Of a stretch of DNA of 64,000 nucleotides, positions 36,563 to 46,479 are shown one piece after another. How positions within the stretch are numbered: the first letter of the stretch is position 1; each line of letters starts with the position of its first letter. The DNA lies in assembly GCA_049322695.1 (NCBI GenBank), contig JBMORW010000032.1:1-64000 (forward strand), written 5' to 3'. Position numbers and translations under genes: made by a program. Under the pieces are notes generated by a model, which saw only the letters and a list, made by a program, of their open reading frames with translations, searched no databases and was not told the origin of the DNA. The stretch comes from CALGKJ01 sp049322695 (GTDB taxonomy: Bacteria; Bacillota; Clostridia; Lutisporales; Lutisporaceae).

Positions 36563-37504
36563 ATGAAGGTACTATTTACTTATAACTACGGTGAAGATAA
36601 GCTGAATGAAGTAAGAAAGCTGGGTTATGAGCTCATATATATACACGAGGGAGAGCTAAATAATAAAGCTGAGGTAGAGGATATTGACGTATTGGTATGC
36701 TATAATCCCTTCGAAAGACTGGATATTTCAAAGCTGAATAAGCTAAAATGGATACAGTTGTCCAGTATTGGCATCGATCAGCTTCCAAAGGCAGTTGTGA
36801 AAGAAAAAGGTATAATTGTTACCAATAACAAATCAGGCTATTCCATTCCCATGGGAGAATGGATTGTAATGAAGTCTCTGGAGCTTATTAAAAACAGCAA
36901 ATACTTTTATAATAACCAGAAGGACAGCCTGTGGAGGATGGATACATCTGTACAGGAGCTTTATGGGAAAACCATAAGCTTTATCGGCACAGGCAGTATT
37001 GCTTCAGAAGCAGCAAAAAGGCTGCAAGGCTTTGAGGTCAATATATTGGGGGTCAATACCACAGGAAAGGCAGTGGAGTATTTTAACCAGTGCTATGCGA
37101 TGAAGGATTTGATGCATGTGCTTGCAGAATCTGATATTGTTGTACTGTCAGTACCCTATACTGAGCTTACCCATCATCTGATAAACAAGGATAATCTGAG
37201 ACATTTAAAAGAAAACTCTTATCTCATAAATATCTCAAGGGGAAGTGTAATAAATGAGGCTGATCTGATAACGGCAATTCTAGAAGGAAAAATCAGAGGT
37301 GCGGCCCTGGATGTATTTGAGGAAGAGCCGCTGCCTAAGGACAGTCCGCTGTGGAAGCTTGAAAATGTTATTATAACTCCTCACAATTCATGGGTATCCG
37401 AAATGAGAAATGAAAGAAGATATGCCATAACATTCGAGAATCTCAGACGATATATTACGGGAGAAGAGCTTATGAATATAGTGGACATAAAAAAGGGGTA
37501 TTGA
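36563..37504 (+). CDS. D-2-hydroxyacid dehydrogenase family protein
   Basis: NAD(P)-dependent dehydrogenase of 313 aa, reducing a 2-keto acid. Nucleotide-binding FIGTGSIASEAAKRL near residue 140; catalytic Arg in NISRGSVINE, Glu in DVFEEEPLP and His in TPHNSW, all in place. The true substrate is not evident. ATG 36563 with GGGAGG. Has its own promoter. Confidence 0.9.
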   Translation: MKVLFTYNYGEDKLNEVRKLGYELIYIHEGELNNKAEVEDIDVLVCYNPFERLDISKLNKLKWIQLSSIGIDQLPKAVVKEKGIIVTNNKSGYSIPMGEWIVMKSLELIKNSKYFYNNQKDSLWRMDTSVQELYGKTISFIGTGSIASEAAKRLQGFEVNILGVNTTGKAVEYFNQCYAMKDLMHVLAESDIVVLSVPYTELTHHLINKDNLRHLKENSYLINISRGSVINEADLITAILEGKIRGAALDVFEEEPLPKDSPLWKLENVIITPHNSWVSEMRNERRYAITFENLRRYITGEELMNIVDIKKGY

Positions 37505-37559
37505 TTTTATTATATAATAGAATTATGATATTCATATATCATAAAAAGGAAGAACAGAC

Positions 37560-37883
37560 ATGACTTTTATTCTTTGCTTTGCACTAACTTTATTAATGAT
37601 GCTGGCAACGCTGCTTTTCTGCAGTATAAGCATAAGCTCACTATATAGTGGGTCTGGTTCTTCATTGGCATTTTTGCAGTTTATCATGGAGCTTAATGCG
37701 CAGGCAAAATACGGCTTATTGCTTTTTGCTTTGGCAGTATGTGCATTGGCTGCGCTGGCAAGCTTTATTATCAATTCATCCAATCACTTCATCATATCAT
37801 TGGAAATATCAGCTGCTTTCAATGCACTGATAATAATCATGTTTCATAATCTCAAAATTGCAAATACAACTCCTGTAATATAG
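37560..37883 (+). CDS. Small membrane protein, unknown
   Basis: Unrecognised 107-aa hydrophobic protein with three likely membrane segments (about residues 3-25, 50-70, 78-97). ATG 37560 has AAGGAAG 8 nt upstream. It lies 55 nt after the dehydrogenase and 87 nt before an accessory SecA gene on the same strand, possibly in one transcript. Confidence 0.5.
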   Translation: MTFILCFALTLLMMLATLLFCSISISSLYSGSGSSLAFLQFIMELNAQAKYGLLLFALAVCALAALASFIINSSNHFIISLEISAAFNALIIIMFHNLKIANTTPVI

Positions 37884-37970
37884 TTTTATAGTAAACAGCA
37901 GAATTTGACATGAACTCTTCTGAAGGGTTATTTGGCATTTTTTGCTCATAAATATGCAGGAGGTATTTTT

Positions 37971-40355
37971 ATGTCCCGAATTAAAGAAATAGTAAATTAT
38001 ATAAATGATTTCTACAATGTGTCAGACAATGATGTGAGGCCTTATCACAAAACAGTTGAGGAAATTAATAAAAGCTGTCTCAGGGATTTATCCGACGCAG
38101 AACTGCGTTTTACATCTGCCTTACTGAGAGATAGAGCATTAAAGGGAGAATCTGCAGATAACTTACTGATTGAAGCATATGCACTTGTTAAGGAAGCGGC
38201 TGTGAGAGTACTTGGCGAGACTGCCTTTGACACTCAGCTTATAGCTGCTATAGCAATGCACCAGGGTAAGCTTGCAGAGATGCAGACAGGGGAGGGGAAA
38301 ACTCTTGCTGCTGTATTTCCTTCATATCTTAATGCCTTAACAGGAAAAGGCGTACATGTTTTGACCTTCAATGATTATCTTGCTAGAAGAGATGCCGCTT
38401 GGGTCGGCAGGATACATGAGTTTCTCGGGCTTAGAGTTGGTTATATAGATGAATCCATGAGCTTTGAAAAAAGGCGCAATGCTTATTTGTGCGATGTTAC
38501 ATATGTTACGGCAAAGGAAGCGGGCTTTGATTATCTCAGGGACTTTCTGTGTGATGATACATCAAAGCTGGTACATAAAAGCTTTAACTATGCAATTATT
38601 GATGAGGCGGATTCCATACTCATAGATGAGGCAAGGATACCCCTTGTAATAGCTGGCGATATGCATAATGAAGCCTTTGATCTAAGCAGTCTGTCAACGC
38701 TTGTCAGGACTCTGTCGGCGGGGCTTGATTATGCTGTGGATCAGTATGGGGGCAACGTATACTTGACAGATTCAGGGATCCAAAAAGTGGAAAAGGCATT
38801 GAAATGCGGTAATCTTTTTGATGAGAAGAATCTAGAGCTGCTTACCAGGATTAACTGCGCATTGTATGCGGAAAAGCTGCTGAAAAAGGACAAGGACTAT
38901 ATAGTACGAAACGGAAAAATAGAGATTGTTGATGAGTTTACAGGAAGAATTGCAGAAAAGAGGAGCTGGCCTAACAGCCTTCAGCATGCGATTGAGGCTA
39001 AGGAAAGGCTTGAGCCGCAGGCGAAGGGAAGTATAATGGGCTCCATAACCCTGCAGAATTTTGTGAGCCTTTATAATAAGGTGGCCGGAATGACAGGGAC
39101 AGCAAGGACAGCTGCAGGTGAGCTGAAGGAGTTCTATAACCTTGATGTGCTTGTAATACCTACACATAAGCCATGCCTGCGCAGGGATCATCCGGATATG
39201 GTATTTACACATCTGGAAGCGAAGGAAGCAGCCATATTGGCAGAAATACAACGAGTTCATAATACAGGTCAGCCTATTCTTATTGGCACTGCAAGTGTGG
39301 CAGAATCTGAAAACCTAGCAGACAGACTCAGGGAACTTGGTATCCAATGTCAGGTATTGAATGCCAAAAACGATGAAATGGAAGCACATATCATAGAGAA
39401 AGCGGGAGAGCTGGGAGCGGTTACTGTATCAACCAATATGGCAGGAAGGGGCATAGATATAAAGCTTGGAGGAAAAACCGGAAAGTATAAGCATAGAATA
39501 GAGGAACTGGGAGGTTTATACGTTTTAGGTACAAGCAGAAATGAAAATAGTCGTATAGACAACCAGCTTAGGGGCAGATCCGGCAGACAGGGGGATCCGG
39601 GGGAAAGCAGATTTTTCATCAGTCTTGAGGATGATATAATCAGAAAGTATGAGCTTTATGAATATATATCTGCAGCAAAGCATATTGACAGACAGGATGC
39701 ACCCTTGACAGATCCAAGGATCGCCACAGAGCTTTCAAAGGGGCAAAGGCTTATAGAGGGTTATAATTCAGATATAAGAAGACAGTTGTGCAGATATTCA
39801 AGCATAATAGAGCAGCAGAGAAGATTCATACACAGGAAAAGACAGAGCATACTGCTTGGGGCGGATGCAATGCTTCTGCCCAAAGCTTCTCCTGAGCGCT
39901 ACAATATGCTGGCAGGTATGTATGGAGAAGAAATGCTTAAGAAGGTTGAAAGGCAGCTGACGCTGTATTATATCAACAAGAGCTGGGCTGATTATCTGGA
40001 CTATATATCATATATAAGGGAAAGCATTCACCTGATGGTTATTGGAGGACAGAATCCATTGCATGAGTTCCACAAGCTTGCTATAGAGGCATTTACAAAT
40101 ATGCTTGATGATACAGAGAAATCAATAGTTAACAAGTTTAATCAGGTGAGTATAAGTGAGAAAGGAATAGATATGGATGAAGAGAGCCTCAGAATGCCTT
40201 CATCCACATGGACCTATCTCATAAGCGATAATCCTGACCAGTTCAGTAATATATCCGTTATCGTTAAAGGTGTGCTGAACTACATTAGGGAGCCCTTGTT
40301 TTCCATAAGCTCACTATTCAAAAAATTGAAGAAAAAAAGAATCATTAACCGGTGA
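37971..40355 (+). CDS. Accessory SecA-type translocase ATPase (SecA2-like)
   Basis: Preprotein translocase motor of 794 aa. Walker A MQTGEGKTL, DEAD-type box IIDEADSILIDEARIPL, LYNKVAGMTGTA, TNMAGRGIDIKLGG and GRSGRQGDPGESRF. It lacks the C-terminal Cys/His zinc tail of housekeeping SecA and ends KKLKKKRIINR. Shorter length and diverged spacing (SLYNKV where SecA has RMYEKL) suggest the accessory paralogue. No SecY2 or accessory Sec cargo gene is near. AGGAGG 7 nt before ATG 37971 sets the start over an upstream in-frame ATG. Confidence 0.88.
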   Translation: MSRIKEIVNYINDFYNVSDNDVRPYHKTVEEINKSCLRDLSDAELRFTSALLRDRALKGESADNLLIEAYALVKEAAVRVLGETAFDTQLIAAIAMHQGKLAEMQTGEGKTLAAVFPSYLNALTGKGVHVLTFNDYLARRDAAWVGRIHEFLGLRVGYIDESMSFEKRRNAYLCDVTYVTAKEAGFDYLRDFLCDDTSKLVHKSFNYAIIDEADSILIDEARIPLVIAGDMHNEAFDLSSLSTLVRTLSAGLDYAVDQYGGNVYLTDSGIQKVEKALKCGNLFDEKNLELLTRINCALYAEKLLKKDKDYIVRNGKIEIVDEFTGRIAEKRSWPNSLQHAIEAKERLEPQAKGSIMGSITLQNFVSLYNKVAGMTGTARTAAGELKEFYNLDVLVIPTHKPCLRRDHPDMVFTHLEAKEAAILAEIQRVHNTGQPILIGTASVAESENLADRLRELGIQCQVLNAKNDEMEAHIIEKAGELGAVTVSTNMAGRGIDIKLGGKTGKYKHRIEELGGLYVLGTSRNENSRIDNQLRGRSGRQGDPGESRFFISLEDDIIRKYELYEYISAAKHIDRQDAPLTDPRIATELSKGQRLIEGYNSDIRRQLCRYSSIIEQQRRFIHRKRQSILLGADAMLLPKASPERYNMLAGMYGEEMLKKVERQLTLYYINKSWADYLDYISYIRESIHLMVIGGQNPLHEFHKLAIEAFTNMLDDTEKSIVNKFNQVSISEKGIDMDEESLRMPSSTWTYLISDNPDQFSNISVIVKGVLNYIREPLFSISSLFKKLKKKRIINR

Positions 40356-40421
40356 CAAGGAATTTTATAGTCTGTATAGAATTATTCAAATAATTATGTA
40401 TTCAGATATGAGGAGGTTATT

Positions 40422-41645
40422 ATGGAAAAGTTAATCGAAAGGTTTCTAAGGTATGTAAGCTTTGATACTGCAAGCAATGAGGAATGTGAAGCAGTACCAA
40501 GTACATCCGGGCAAATGCTTCTGGCTAAGGAACTTGAAAGAGAGCTTCATGAAATTGGATTAAGTGATGTGGAACTGGATGAAAGGGGTTATCTGTTTGC
40601 CACATTGCCTTCAAACACCAATAAAGAATTACCTGTAATAGGTTTTCTTGCTCATATTGATACCAGCTCTGATGCAAGCTCGGTAAATATTAAGCCTCAG
40701 ATAATAAGCGACTATAAAGGCGGAGATATAGTAATAAATCCAGAATTAGGTATAAAGCTTTCTCCCGCAGAGTTTCCCGACCTGAATAAATATATTGGCT
40801 GTGACCTTATTACTACAGACGGTACAACACTGCTGGGTGCTGATGACAAGGCAGGTATAGCAGAAATAATAGCTGCTGTGGAATACCTTATAAAGCATCC
40901 GGAAATACCTCACGGTAAAATACGCATAGGCTTTACACCCGATGAAGAGATTGCCCGCGGCACTGACCATTTTGATGTAGAGAAGTTTGGTGCTGATTTT
41001 GCATATACAATAGATGGCGGTGAAATAGGCGAGCTGGAGTTTGAAAATTTCAATGCTGCAAAAGCTGTCATAACCATTAATGGAAGAAGTGTTCATCCTG
41101 GAAGAGCAAAAAATAAAATGAAAAACTCATTGATGATTGCAATGGAACTGAGCTCCATGCTGCCGCAAAACGAAGTGCCTGCTCATACTGAAGGCTATGA
41201 AGGCTTCTTCCATTTGGAAAAGCTGAGCGGTAGAGTTGAGACCACAGTTATGACATATATTATCAGAGACTTTGATAAGGCTAAGCTGATAGAAAGAAAA
41301 GAGCGAATGGTAAAAATAGCAGATTATATCAATGACAAGTATGGTAAGGACACAGTGCAGCTGGAGCTTAAGGATCAATACTACAATATGAGGGAAAAGG
41401 TTGAGCCTATAATGCACATAGTGGACACAGCCAAGAAAGCTATGGAAGAGGTAGGGGTAACTCCTCTGATAAGACCTATAAGAGGCGGTACAGACGGAGC
41501 CAATCTTGCATATAAAGGGCTATGTGCACCCAATATATTCACAGGCGGTCACAACTATCATGGAAGATTTGAATATGTTCCTATACAATCAATGCAGAAG
41601 GCTGTGGAAGTTATTTTAAAGATAGTAGAGCTGTACAGCAAGTAA
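40422..41645 (+). CDS. pepT: Peptidase T (tripeptide aminopeptidase)
   Basis: M20-family two-zinc tripeptidase, 407 aa. Zinc and catalytic motifs in order: AHIDTSSD, LLGADDKAG, FTPDEEIARG, YTIDGGEIGEL and GGHNYHGRFEYVP. Length and motifs match PepT. ATG 40422 follows GAGGAGG. Cytosolic release of N-terminal residues from tripeptides. Shares a bidirectional terminator with the convergent transporter gene. Confidence 0.95.
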   Translation: MEKLIERFLRYVSFDTASNEECEAVPSTSGQMLLAKELERELHEIGLSDVELDERGYLFATLPSNTNKELPVIGFLAHIDTSSDASSVNIKPQIISDYKGGDIVINPELGIKLSPAEFPDLNKYIGCDLITTDGTTLLGADDKAGIAEIIAAVEYLIKHPEIPHGKIRIGFTPDEEIARGTDHFDVEKFGADFAYTIDGGEIGELEFENFNAAKAVITINGRSVHPGRAKNKMKNSLMIAMELSSMLPQNEVPAHTEGYEGFFHLEKLSGRVETTVMTYIIRDFDKAKLIERKERMVKIADYINDKYGKDTVQLELKDQYYNMREKVEPIMHIVDTAKKAMEEVGVTPLIRPIRGGTDGANLAYKGLCAPNIFTGGHNYHGRFEYVPIQSMQKAVEVILKIVELYSK

Positions 41646-41647
41646 TT

Positions 41648-41678
41648 AAGAAGGAATCCTATATCAGGATTCCTTCTT
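41648..41678. terminator. Bidirectional terminator, pepT/MMPL
   Basis: A 13-bp perfect stem AAGAAGGAATCCT with a 5-nt loop and T-run; covers the stop codon of the MMPL gene. Confidence 0.9.
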
Positions 41679-44255
41679 TTTATACATGATCTTATAAAGC
41701 GCAGGCACCATTGTAAGTGTAAACACAAGGCAAAGGGACATTCCTATAACGGTTGTCAGCCCGAAGCTTTCAAGTCCCGGGTGGTTTGTGAAGTACAGGC
41801 TTCCAAAGCCGATGAGTGTGGTTATATTGGTCATCATTATTGCTTTTCCGGTGTGAGCGAGTATATAGGCTGTATCTCTGCCTGGTGTGGTTTTTATTCT
41901 GTGCACCAGGTGTACTGCACTGTCTATTCCGATACCGATGAGTACCGGAAATGCTATCATGCTGAATATATTCAAATCTGCTCCCAGAATGGGCATTAGG
42001 CCTAAGGTGGCATAGACAGTAAAGCATAGAGGTACAATAGCAATTATGGTTTCCTTTATGCCTCTGAACATTATCATAAGTATGATGAACAGTGCAGCGA
42101 AACAGTATATGCTTATCCTCAGTATATCACTTTTGACATAATCAGTTACTTCATTCATTATAGAGGGCATACCTACCGGGTAATTGCCTGACAGTGACAA
42201 CACTGCCTCCTCAAGCTTATTGAAGCTTTCGGGCTCCCAGATATTTACAGCAGGTACTATTTCTATAATATACTTTCCGCCTCTGCCTACATAATTGGTT
42301 TTCAGAGCCTCAGGCAGCTGCTCTACGGACATCGGGTCCTCACTAATTTGAAATCCGGAAATGCTTGGAAAGCTTGAGGCTCCAGTCTGTCCAAGCTGTT
42401 GAAGTATCAGGTCTGCATTTTCAGTTTGGAGTCCGTTTATAATGCCTTCAATGGTTTTGTAGCCTTTTGTACTGTCATCAATCTTATTGCGGTCAGCGCT
42501 TTTCTTAATGGACTTAAAAGCTTCAATAACCTGAAGGGGGTTTGCCTGATTGTTTTCCGGAGACTTTTTCAGCCGCCTGTTCAGCTCTTTAATAACACTC
42601 AGCTTATAGTCCTGGTCTTCAGGCAGATACTTCAGTACAGAATCAACCTGTTTTACATCACTGCGCTTCAACAGCTCCGAAGAACATTTCTTCAGTTCAG
42701 CCATATCATCTGCCATGAACTGAAGGGTTGTGGGATTGTAATCGAATTCTTCTTCCACTACCTTTAGCCATTTCAAGCATTCCATGTCCTCAGGGTATAG
42801 CCTTGAAATATCGGATTTTATTTCGGAGCTCAGCACTTTATTACTCAATAAGGCAGCTATTGCAATTACTATTACAATAAACACAATAGGTCTTTTATCT
42901 ACTGCCATACCCAAAGGCTTCAAAAACCTATATTCTACGTCCTTATATGTCTTCTGGGATTTCTTTCTGCTGTCAAAGGCCAATATTAATGAAGGCATAA
43001 CAAGTATCATAGTGAAACACATAATGAGTATGCCTGCTCCCGATATAACACCCATCTGTGTAAAAGCTCTGAACTCCGCTGTCAGGAAGGTGAAGAATGC
43101 TGCAGCCGTGGTAAGTGCACCTACAAGCATTCCGGAGCTTGTTTCTTTGATTGCTGTAGATACGGCTGCCGATGGCTCTTGTCCTGCAGATCTTTCTTCA
43201 AGGTATCTTGAAATTATGTGAACTGCAAAGTCAATTCCCAGTCCAAGCAGCAGAACTGCAAAGCTAATGGAAAAAAGATTGAGGTTGCTATACAGAAGAA
43301 ATGCAGCTGCTGTGGACATAACGGCACCAATAATCAGCGGGTAGCCTGCGGATATAGGCAGCACAAACCTTCTGAAGGATACGACAATAAACGCAATAAT
43401 GATAATAAATGTAAGTATGGCTGTTGAGTAGAAGTTATTGAACATAGTATTATCAGATTCATTATCCTGTACAAAAGCTCCTCCTGTGTAGCCTGCATCA
43501 ATATCATAGCCTTTATCAGCCATTGTTTCGTCAATGGCTTTTTCAAGTCCTTCAAAGAATTGCAGACGGGAGTTCATGAAGTCGTCCATATCAAGCTTTG
43601 GTTTAATAATCATCATAAATGTGCTCCCGGAATCCGATACAAGGTATTGACTTTCTTCCGCCTGCTCCTTCATATTTCCAAACAGCATTACAGCAAAAAG
43701 CTCTTCCTTTTCAGCTTCTGTCAAGGTCTCCTGATTCAGAAGCTTGCCGAAGCTGGTAAGCAGCATTTCACTTTTTTTCATATCAGCTTCATACAACCTT
43801 TTTGAGAAAAGCTCAGAGAAGGATACAAAGTCCATATGCTGTAAAAACTTACTCAACTCACTGTTTCCATCCCTTAGTTCAGCTTCCAGCTGTTCATATT
43901 CTTCAGTGTCTGCATAAAGATGCAAATACTCATCAAGTGAATCCGTATCTATTTTGTAAAGTGCGTTATTTATAAGGTTATCCTTATACAGCCTATCTGC
44001 CAGGGCATCCATATAGCCTTCACATTTCGCCCTTTCCCCCTTGGCAATAATAATTACATTGTCCTGGGAATCAAAGTATTTATTGAACTCCTTACTTGCC
44101 TTGAGGCTAAGGCTGTTTTCAGGCAGCATGCCATCCATTTTGGAATCCATACCGATGTTTGATGCAAGAGCGGCAGCTCCTGCAAATACAAATATACTGA
44201 GCAGTAATATAAGTTTGTACCTTTTGATGATTATCTCCGAAATTTTATTCAGCAT
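41664..44255 (-). CDS. MMPL/RND family transporter
   Basis: An 863-aa RND-superfamily membrane protein with two repeats. Each has one membrane segment, a large outer loop and five more segments. The repeat motif GLGIDFAVHIISRY (first half) recurs as GIGIDSAVHLVHRI (second half), with the conserved Asp. Gram-positive MMPL-type pumps move lipids or drugs by proton exchange. It lies downstream of a TetR-type gene on the same strand, the usual regulator. ATG 44255 with GGAGGA. Confidence 0.92.
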   Translation of the reverse strand: MLNKISEIIIKRYKLILLLSIFVFAGAAALASNIGMDSKMDGMLPENSLSLKASKEFNKYFDSQDNVIIIAKGERAKCEGYMDALADRLYKDNLINNALYKIDTDSLDEYLHLYADTEEYEQLEAELRDGNSELSKFLQHMDFVSFSELFSKRLYEADMKKSEMLLTSFGKLLNQETLTEAEKEELFAVMLFGNMKEQAEESQYLVSDSGSTFMMIIKPKLDMDDFMNSRLQFFEGLEKAIDETMADKGYDIDAGYTGGAFVQDNESDNTMFNNFYSTAILTFIIIIAFIVVSFRRFVLPISAGYPLIIGAVMSTAAAFLLYSNLNLFSISFAVLLLGLGIDFAVHIISRYLEERSAGQEPSAAVSTAIKETSSGMLVGALTTAAAFFTFLTAEFRAFTQMGVISGAGILIMCFTMILVMPSLILAFDSRKKSQKTYKDVEYRFLKPLGMAVDKRPIVFIVIVIAIAALLSNKVLSSEIKSDISRLYPEDMECLKWLKVVEEEFDYNPTTLQFMADDMAELKKCSSELLKRSDVKQVDSVLKYLPEDQDYKLSVIKELNRRLKKSPENNQANPLQVIEAFKSIKKSADRNKIDDSTKGYKTIEGIINGLQTENADLILQQLGQTGASSFPSISGFQISEDPMSVEQLPEALKTNYVGRGGKYIIEIVPAVNIWEPESFNKLEEAVLSLSGNYPVGMPSIMNEVTDYVKSDILRISIYCFAALFIILMIMFRGIKETIIAIVPLCFTVYATLGLMPILGADLNIFSMIAFPVLIGIGIDSAVHLVHRIKTTPGRDTAYILAHTGKAIMMTNITTLIGFGSLYFTNHPGLESFGLTTVIGMSLCLVFTLTMVPALYKIMYKKKES

Positions 44256-44285
44256 ATTATTCCTCCTTTTGATTTTGGGTGCAAA

Positions 44286-44320
44286 AAACCAAGCCTCATA
44301 ATCCTTAATGAAGCTTTTTT
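44286..44320 (-). terminator. Hairpin between the TetR gene and the MMPL gene
   Basis: On the minus strand AAGCTTCAT pairs with ATGAGGCTT (one G-U) and is followed by GGTTTTTTG. It probably reduces read-through into the transporter gene. Confidence 0.55.
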
Positions 44321-44332
44321 ATCAGATTTATG

Positions 44333-44920
44333 CTATAGCAGTATCTTTTTAACTATTATTTTTACTTCTTCCTTGATTACATCAACCTTATCGGGGTAGC
44401 CGTATAGAAATGCGCTTTCAAGCAGTTCATGCGCTATTTGTGTGACTATTCTGGAGTATAGCTTGGCAGGTTTATTACTGATTATACCTTTTGATATTGC
44501 TTTTATTATCCATCTTTCCGCTGAAGACTGCATTATCCAGTCAGAAAACACTTCATATTTTTCAACATTCATAAGCTCAGTTATATTGGAATTATGCAGC
44601 AGCTTAATAATTCCCGGATTTTTCTGCATGAACCCTACAGTTATGTCTATCAGCAGGTCTATATCTTCAAACTTAGGATTTTCAAGGTCCATAACCTCTA
44701 TATATTGATGAAAGGTACTGAAGGCGGTCTTGTAGATTTTTGCCAATATATCAAACTTGGTATTGAAATACAAGTAAAAGGTGCCTTGTGCTACACCTGC
44801 TGCTTTGACAATCTCTCTTACAGCTGTATTATCGAAGCCCTTTTCGTAAAACAGCTTTCCTGCACACTGTATAAGCCTTTTTTTTGTTGCTTCACTTTTT
44901 TCCTTTTGTTTTCCGGGCAT
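44333..44920 (-). CDS. TetR family transcriptional regulator
   Basis: A 195-aa repressor. HTH at residues 12-58: AGKLFYEKGFDNTAVREIV, then GVAQGTFYLYFNTKFD. The C-terminal ligand domain is family-typical and unassigned. Precedes the MMPL transporter in one operon and probably represses it, as its own promoter holds a dyad. ATG 44920 with AGGTGAT. Confidence 0.92.
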   Translation of the reverse strand: MPGKQKEKSEATKKRLIQCAGKLFYEKGFDNTAVREIVKAAGVAQGTFYLYFNTKFDILAKIYKTAFSTFHQYIEVMDLENPKFEDIDLLIDITVGFMQKNPGIIKLLHNSNITELMNVEKYEVFSDWIMQSSAERWIIKAISKGIISNKPAKLYSRIVTQIAHELLESAFLYGYPDKVDVIKEEVKIIVKKILL

Positions 44921-44951
44921 ATCATCACCTGCCTTAATGAATAAAAAGGTG

Positions 44952-44980
44952 TTATAATGAAAAGTGACTGCTAATCACAA
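44952..44980 (-). promoter_or_regulatory. Promoter and operator of the tetR-MMPL operon
   Basis: Minus-strand TTGTGA, 17-nt spacer, TTATAA. The imperfect dyad GTGACTGCTAATCAC (44964-44978, plus-strand reading) lies across the -35 edge and spacer, a good place for repressor binding. A related dyad TGACT-N5-AGTCA lies at 45023-45037. Confidence 0.5.
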
Positions 44981-45022
44981 TTTAATAATAACACCTTAAA
45001 AAATCCTATTCAATGTATAAAT

Positions 45023-45037
45023 TGACTCAAAAAGTCA
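45023..45037 (-). terminator. Hairpin after glutamate dehydrogenase
   Basis: TGACT-N5-AGTCA just past the gdhA stop, with T-rich flank on the minus strand. Weak as a terminator; the half-sites also resemble the TetR dyad at 44964. Confidence 0.4.
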
Positions 45038-45040
45038 GTT

Positions 45041-46291
45041 TTAGAACCAGCCTCTTGCCTTCATTGCATCTGCAACTCTTTTTACGGAATACATGTATGC
45101 GGCATTTCTCATGGTTACTTTAAAGTCAGTCTTGATCTTCCATATATCATCAAAGGCTTTAATCATAAGCTTTTCTTCTTTTTCTTCGACTTCTTTTTCT
45201 GTCCAGTAATAACCCATAAGATTCTGAACCCATTCAAAATATGATACTGTAACTCCGCCTGCATTTGCCAGTATGTCCGGTACTATTGTGGTGCCATTGG
45301 CTGTTATGATTTCTTCTGCATCAGGCGTAATAGGACCATTGGCCCCTTCTACAATTATTCTGGCCTTTATAACATTGGCGATATCTTTAGTTATTGCGTT
45401 TTCTAATGCAGCAGGAGCAAGTATATCAACTTCCAGCGACCAGAACTCAGCTGATGATATTTCTTTTGTTCCTGGGAAGCCCTTGATGGTTTTGTTGATT
45501 TTCTTGTGCTCCATAAGAGCACGAGGGTCAATGCCGTCTTCCTTGTAAATAATAGTATCAGTTTCGGCTATTGCTATTATTTTAGTGCCAAACCTATAGG
45601 AGTTTACTGCAGTAAAGCTGCCTACATTGCCAAAGCCTTGTATTGCCATGCTTGCACCATGAATGTTGATTCTGAGCTTCTTGCATGCTTCTCTGGCAGT
45701 TACGGCCACACCAAAGCCTGTAGCTGCGTTTCTGCCTAGTGAGCCGCCGAATTCCAATGGCTTACCTGTAATTACGCCTATGGCGCTGTGCCCTGCAAGC
45801 TTATTATACTCATCCACCATCCAAGCCATGATCTTACCGTTTGTATTGACATCAGGAGCAGGTATATCAACCTTTTCACCTATAAGCTTATGAATAGCCT
45901 GTATATAACCTCTGCTAAGTCTTTCCAGTTCACTCTCTGATAGTGTTTTAGGGTCTACCACGACTCCACCCTTGCCGCCTCCATATGGTAGGCCTATAAC
46001 TGAACATTTGAAGGTCATCCATAGAGAAAGAGCTTTCACTTCATCCAGTGTAACATCCGGATGAAATCTTATACCTCCTTTGGTAGGTCCTACAGCATCA
46101 TTGTGCTGGGAACGGTAGCCCTTAAAAACCTTTATGGTACCATCATCCATTCTGATAGGTATGGAAACCTCCAATACCCTTAAGGGTTCGCTGAGAATTT
46201 GATAAATCTGCGGCTCAGTACCGAGCTTTTCACATGCCTCTCTTAACTGTCTCTGAGCATTTTCAAATGGATTTAGACTTTCAATCGCCAT
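45041..46291 (-). CDS. gdhA: Glutamate dehydrogenase
   Basis: Glu/Leu/Phe/Val dehydrogenase family, 416 aa: oxidative deamination of glutamate to 2-oxoglutarate or the reverse. Glutamate-binding GPTKGGIRFHP, catalytic-Lys region PYGGGKGGVVVDP (Lys near 107), catalytic Asp in PAPDVNTN and dinucleotide fold GFGNVGSFTA. Length fits the hexameric clade of Firmicutes (RocG/GudB type), usually NAD-linked. ATG 46291 with GGGGGT. Confidence 0.93.
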   Translation of the reverse strand: MAIESLNPFENAQRQLREACEKLGTEPQIYQILSEPLRVLEVSIPIRMDDGTIKVFKGYRSQHNDAVGPTKGGIRFHPDVTLDEVKALSLWMTFKCSVIGLPYGGGKGGVVVDPKTLSESELERLSRGYIQAIHKLIGEKVDIPAPDVNTNGKIMAWMVDEYNKLAGHSAIGVITGKPLEFGGSLGRNAATGFGVAVTAREACKKLRINIHGASMAIQGFGNVGSFTAVNSYRFGTKIIAIAETDTIIYKEDGIDPRALMEHKKINKTIKGFPGTKEISSAEFWSLEVDILAPAALENAITKDIANVIKARIIVEGANGPITPDAEEIITANGTTIVPDILANAGGVTVSYFEWVQNLMGYYWTEKEVEEKEEKLMIKAFDDIWKIKTDFKVTMRNAAYMYSVKRVADAMKARGWF

Positions 46292-46335
46292 AATTTTACC
46301 CCCTAATAGTATTAAAGTGGTATGTATACAGTTCT

Positions 46336-46364
46336 ATTATGATATATTGAGTGGCAAACATCAA
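46336..46364 (-). promoter_or_regulatory. Promoter of glutamate dehydrogenase
   Basis: Minus-strand TTGATG, 17-nt spacer, CATAAT, about 45 nt upstream of the start codon. Confidence 0.45.
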
Positions 46365-46453
46365 ATAACAATATATTCAAAATGACGGTAAAATTGCAAT
46401 ATGGCATTAATTATGTAACAAATCCTGCATTTTACGCAGAAACCAAAAATATG

Positions 46454-46479
46454 AAAAACCAAGCTTATGCCTGGTTTTT
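46454..46479 (-). terminator. Terminator of the metallo-beta-lactamase-fold gene
   Basis: Minus strand: AAAAACCAGGC and GCTTGGTTTTT (one G-U) with a 4-nt loop; it covers the stop codon and the second arm supplies the T-run. Confidence 0.75.
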
